Shown: in pieces, positions 15,880-17,019 of the stretch | Numbering within the stretch: position 1 is the first letter of the stretch | How the letters are laid out: the number at the start of each line of letters is the position of its first letter | Assembly: GCA_036562265.1 (NCBI GenBank) | Contig: DATCKS010000158.1 | Coordinates: forward strand, 1 to 17,019 | Direction of reading: 5' to 3' | Source of the DNA: DASVDK01 sp036562265 [NCBI: Thermodesulfobacteriota bacterium] | GTDB lineage: Bacteria; DASVDK01 | DNA: 17,019 nucleotides | Made by a program: the position numbers and the translations under genes | The notes under the pieces: generated by a model | What the model was told of the DNA's origin: nothing | The model's input: the letters and a program-made list of their open reading frames with translations, nothing else | Databases searched by the model: none

Positions 15880-17019
15880 GGCCCCTCCGGGAACGGGCTG
15901 CCGGGCGGCCAGGCGGCGAGCGCGGCCGCGAGCGCGGCGGCGTGGACCGTCTTGACCGCCACGCCGTGCGCGGCGGCCCGGGCGCGGCAGGTCTCGTACT
16001 CGGGCTGCGCGTTGCGCACGACCCGGTCGCCGCTCACCTTGACGGGCACCTCGCCGTACGGCGTCGTCACCTGCCGCATCGTGCGGCGGAGCGTGGCGCG
16101 GAACACCTCGTAGGTCCTGACGCCGATGGCGGTCGACTCGGCGAAGAGCGCGGCCGCCACCCGATCGGCGTCGCCGGGCCGGCAGATGGCCTGGACGGTG
16201 ACCCCCGGTCGGCCCTTCTTCATCTGCACCGGCGCAAGGGTCACGTCGAGCGCCCCGGCCTCCGCGAGGCGCGCGGCGAGCGGCTCGAAGAGCTGGGGGT
16301 TCATGTCGTCGAGGTTGGTCTCCACGACGATCGCGCGCTCCCGGCCGAAGCGGTCGGCGCCCGGCGCCGCGGCCTCGCCGACGACGATCCGGAGGAGGTT
16401 CGGGAACCCGGGGAACTCCCGCGTGCCGGCGCCGTAGCCGACCGCCTCGACCGTCATGGCCGGCATCGGCCCCACTCCGCCCGGCCCGGCGAGCGCCGCG
16501 ACGATGGCGGCCCCCGTGGGGGTGACGAGTTCCGCGTCGGCCGGCGCCGCGACGACCTCGAGCCCGCGGCACAGCTCGACGACCGCCGGCGGCGGCAGCG
16601 GCAGCGGACCGTGGCGCGAGGGGACGAACCCCCGTCCGAGCGGCAGCGGGGCCGAAGCGACCTGCTCGACGCCGAGCCAGTCGAGCGCGACCGCGGCCCC
16701 GACGACGTCGACGATCGAGTCGATCGCGCCGACCTCGTGGAAGGTCACCGCGTCGGCCGGCACGCCGTGCACCCGCCCCTCGGCCTCGGCCAGCCGCGCG
16801 AAGATCCGCTCCGCCCGCTCGCGGGCTCCCGGCGCAAGAGGCGCCTCGGCGAGCATCCGCCGGATCTCGGCGTACGGCCGGTGCGCGTGGGCATGGCCGC
16901 CCTCGCCGGCGTGTCCGTGCTCGTGCGCGTGGTCGTCCCCCTCGACGACCACGTCGAACTTGACGGCGGCGATGCCGCTCCGCTCGACGCGCCGCGTCTC
17001 CACGCGGTAGCCCGAGATC
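15876..17019 (-). CDS. larC: Nickel-pincer cofactor biosynthesis protein LarC, 5' end outside window
   Basis: The C-terminal 380 or so residues of LarC, the CTP-dependent nickel insertase (cyclometallase) that completes the nickel-pincer nucleotide of lactate racemase-type enzymes. Visible family features are VERSGIAAVKFDVVVEG at the left edge of the protein fragment, a His-rich loop (HAHEHGHAGEGGHAHAH), FHEVGAIDSIVDVVGAA, LVTPTGAAIVAAL, the signature VVETNLDDMNPQ and a MKKGRPG segment. The reading frame is open to the window edge, so the first part, usually about 60-70 residues beginning with the FDCFSGISGDM motif, is missing. A GTG at 17003 is internal, not the start. The two halves that are joined by frameshifting in Lactobacillus plantarum appear here as one frame. 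Confidence 0.93.
   Translation of the reverse strand, partial: ISGYRVETRRVERSGIAAVKFDVVVEGDDHAHEHGHAGEGGHAHAHRPYAEIRRMLAEAPLAPGARERAERIFARLAEAEGRVHGVPADAVTFHEVGAIDSIVDVVGAAVALDWLGVEQVASAPLPLGRGFVPSRHGPLPLPPPAVVELCRGLEVVAAPADAELVTPTGAAIVAALAGPGGVGPMPAMTVEAVGYGAGTREFPGFPNLLRIVVGEAAAPGADRFGRERAIVVETNLDDMNPQLFEPLAARLAEAGALDVTLAPVQMKKGRPGVTVQAICRPGDADRVAAALFAESTAIGVRTYEVFRATLRRTMRQVTTPYGEVPVKVSGDRVVRNAQPEYETCRARAAAHGVAVKTVHAAALAAALAAWPPGSPFPEGP

Noticed and set aside
15876-17003. Complete larC starting at the GTG at 17003
   Set aside because: The frame stays open and conserved beyond 17003 to the window edge, and the family N-terminal motif is absent, so this is an internal codon of a truncated gene.

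Overview
This is a GC-rich bacterial chromosomal segment, with G or C dominating third codon positions. Every gene except one thioredoxin lies on the minus strand. Gene content (GmhA for LPS heptose, cytochrome c assembly, complete mreBCD-mrdA-rodA) points to a rod-shaped, Gram-negative-type organism. The GC level and dense operons with frequent GTG starts would fit Candidatus Rokubacteria/Methylomirabilota or a deltaproteobacterial-grade lineage. That placement is inference; no rRNA or tRNA gene is present to fix it.

Layout, in the transcription direction of the minus strand (right to left). (1) 17019-14764: the 3' part of larC (nickel-pincer cofactor synthesis; its start is outside the window) overlaps by 4 nt a soluble response-regulator/histidine-kinase protein. 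(2) 14664-7973: a cell-shape operon. A recognisable sigma70-type promoter and short leader precede mreB; a 173-bp gap with three hairpins follows; then mreC, mreD, mrdA (PBP2), rodA and a small unknown gene are packed with overlaps or gaps of no more than 10 nt. (3) 7845-7892: a nested hairpin between convergent genes, then trxA, the only plus-strand gene. (4) 7373-249: a tetrapyrrole operon, gmhA - precorrin-2 dehydrogenase - ccsA/hemX-like - hemA - hemC - cobA-hemD fusion - hemB - DUF4177, in which neighbouring genes overlap or nearly touch. (5) 1-261: a perfect 123-bp tandem repeat running off the left edge; it overlaps the 3' end of the DUF4177 gene.

The tetrapyrrole operon takes glutamyl-tRNA to uroporphyrinogen III (HemA, HemB, HemC, HemD; the HemL step is not here). 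It then branches through the CobA (SUMT) domain and precorrin-2 dehydrogenase towards sirohydrochlorin, for siroheme, d1 or cobalamin-type products, while the CcsA/HemX-like membrane protein connects the operon to heme handling. The mre operon builds the elongasome: MreB filaments, MreC/MreD scaffold, the RodA glycosyltransferase and the PBP2 transpeptidase.

Most of the window is conserved housekeeping sequence, and I do not see a clear novel multi-gene system. The points most worth a second look are the repeat that reiterates the stop codon of the DUF4177 gene, the unknown protein downstream of rodA, the very long Pro/Ala/Ser tail of MreC, the hairpin-filled mreB-mreC gap, and the sensor-less REC-kinase coupled to larC with a Lys after its phospho-acceptor His.
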